Assembly (NCBI GenBank): GCA_900551225.1
Contig: URUZ01000375.1
Coordinates: 1 to 6,165 of the forward strand
Direction: 5' to 3'
Source: an uncultured Clostridium sp.
GTDB lineage: Bacteria > Bacillota > Clostridia > Lachnospirales > Lachnospiraceae
DNA: 6,165 nt
Shown: positions 6,130-6,165 of the stretch, piece after piece
Position numbering within the stretch: position 1 is the stretch's first letter
Layout: every line of letters starts with the position of its first letter
Notes under the pieces: generated by a model
Database searches by the model: none
Told to the model about the DNA's origin: nothing
Seen by the model: only the letters and a program-made list of their open reading frames with translations
Position numbers and translations under genes: made by a program

Positions 6130-6165
6130 ATGAAGAAAATGAGAAAAGGTTTTGCACTTGCGCTG
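6130..6165 (+). CDS. Start of a probable exported protein, cut off by the window end
   Basis: Only 12 codons are present, reading MKKMRKGFALAL. Lysines and an arginine followed by small and hydrophobic residues are what the start of a signal peptide or lipoprotein leader looks like. It follows the LarA-like gene by 15 nt with a very strong ribosome binding site. In this setting a sugar or sugar-acid binding protein of an ABC or TRAP transporter is the most likely identity, but that is inference from context; no domain can be seen. An integral membrane protein is the main alternative. Confidence 0.6.
   Translation, partial: MKKMRKGFALAL

Overview
The window looks like part of a carbohydrate-catabolism locus from a Gram-positive, anaerobe-type Firmicute, probably a Lachnospiraceae/Clostridium-group gut bacterium. 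The evidence is strong AGGAGG-type ribosome binding sites, a near-consensus sigma-A promoter in an AT-rich spacer, moderately GC-rich coding DNA, and a protein set typical of that group. The genus is a guess. All supported genes are on the + strand, and the coding density is high.

Region 1 (1-2304) is the downstream half of a myo-inositol degradation operon. It holds the 3' end of a CoA-acylating (methyl)malonate-semialdehyde dehydrogenase (iolA/mmsA), a complete 5-dehydro-2-deoxygluconokinase (iolC) and a complete class II aldolase (iolJ type), separated by about 23-24 nt. In pathway order, IolC phosphorylates 5-dehydro-2-deoxygluconate, IolJ splits the product into DHAP and malonate semialdehyde, and IolA converts the semialdehyde to acetyl-CoA. 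The earlier genes (iolG, iolE, iolD, iolB) are not in the window.

Region 2 (2305-2472) is an AT-rich intergenic stretch with a sigma-A-like promoter (TTGACT, 17 nt, TATAAT). A 6+6 inverted repeat sits across the spacer and could be an operator. I see no GC-rich hairpin terminator after iolJ.

Region 3 (2473-6165) appears to be a second transcription unit. It contains an FGGY-family sugar kinase of unknown substrate, an HpcH/HpaI-type (pyruvate-forming) aldolase, a LarA-like protein of the nickel-pincer-dependent lactate racemase superfamily, and the first 12 codons of a probable secreted protein that the window cuts off. A GC-rich degenerate tandem repeat (about 8.5 copies of 16-17 bp, hairpin-forming) separates the aldolase from the LarA-like gene.

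The kinase, aldolase and LarA-like enzyme together suggest an undescribed or little-described route for a sugar or hydroxy-acid next to the inositol genes. The epimerase or racemase would invert a 2-hydroxy-acid centre, and the kinase and aldolase would channel the carbon to central metabolism. The substrate cannot be read from the sequence. The pathway idea is inference; the family assignments are well supported by visible motifs.
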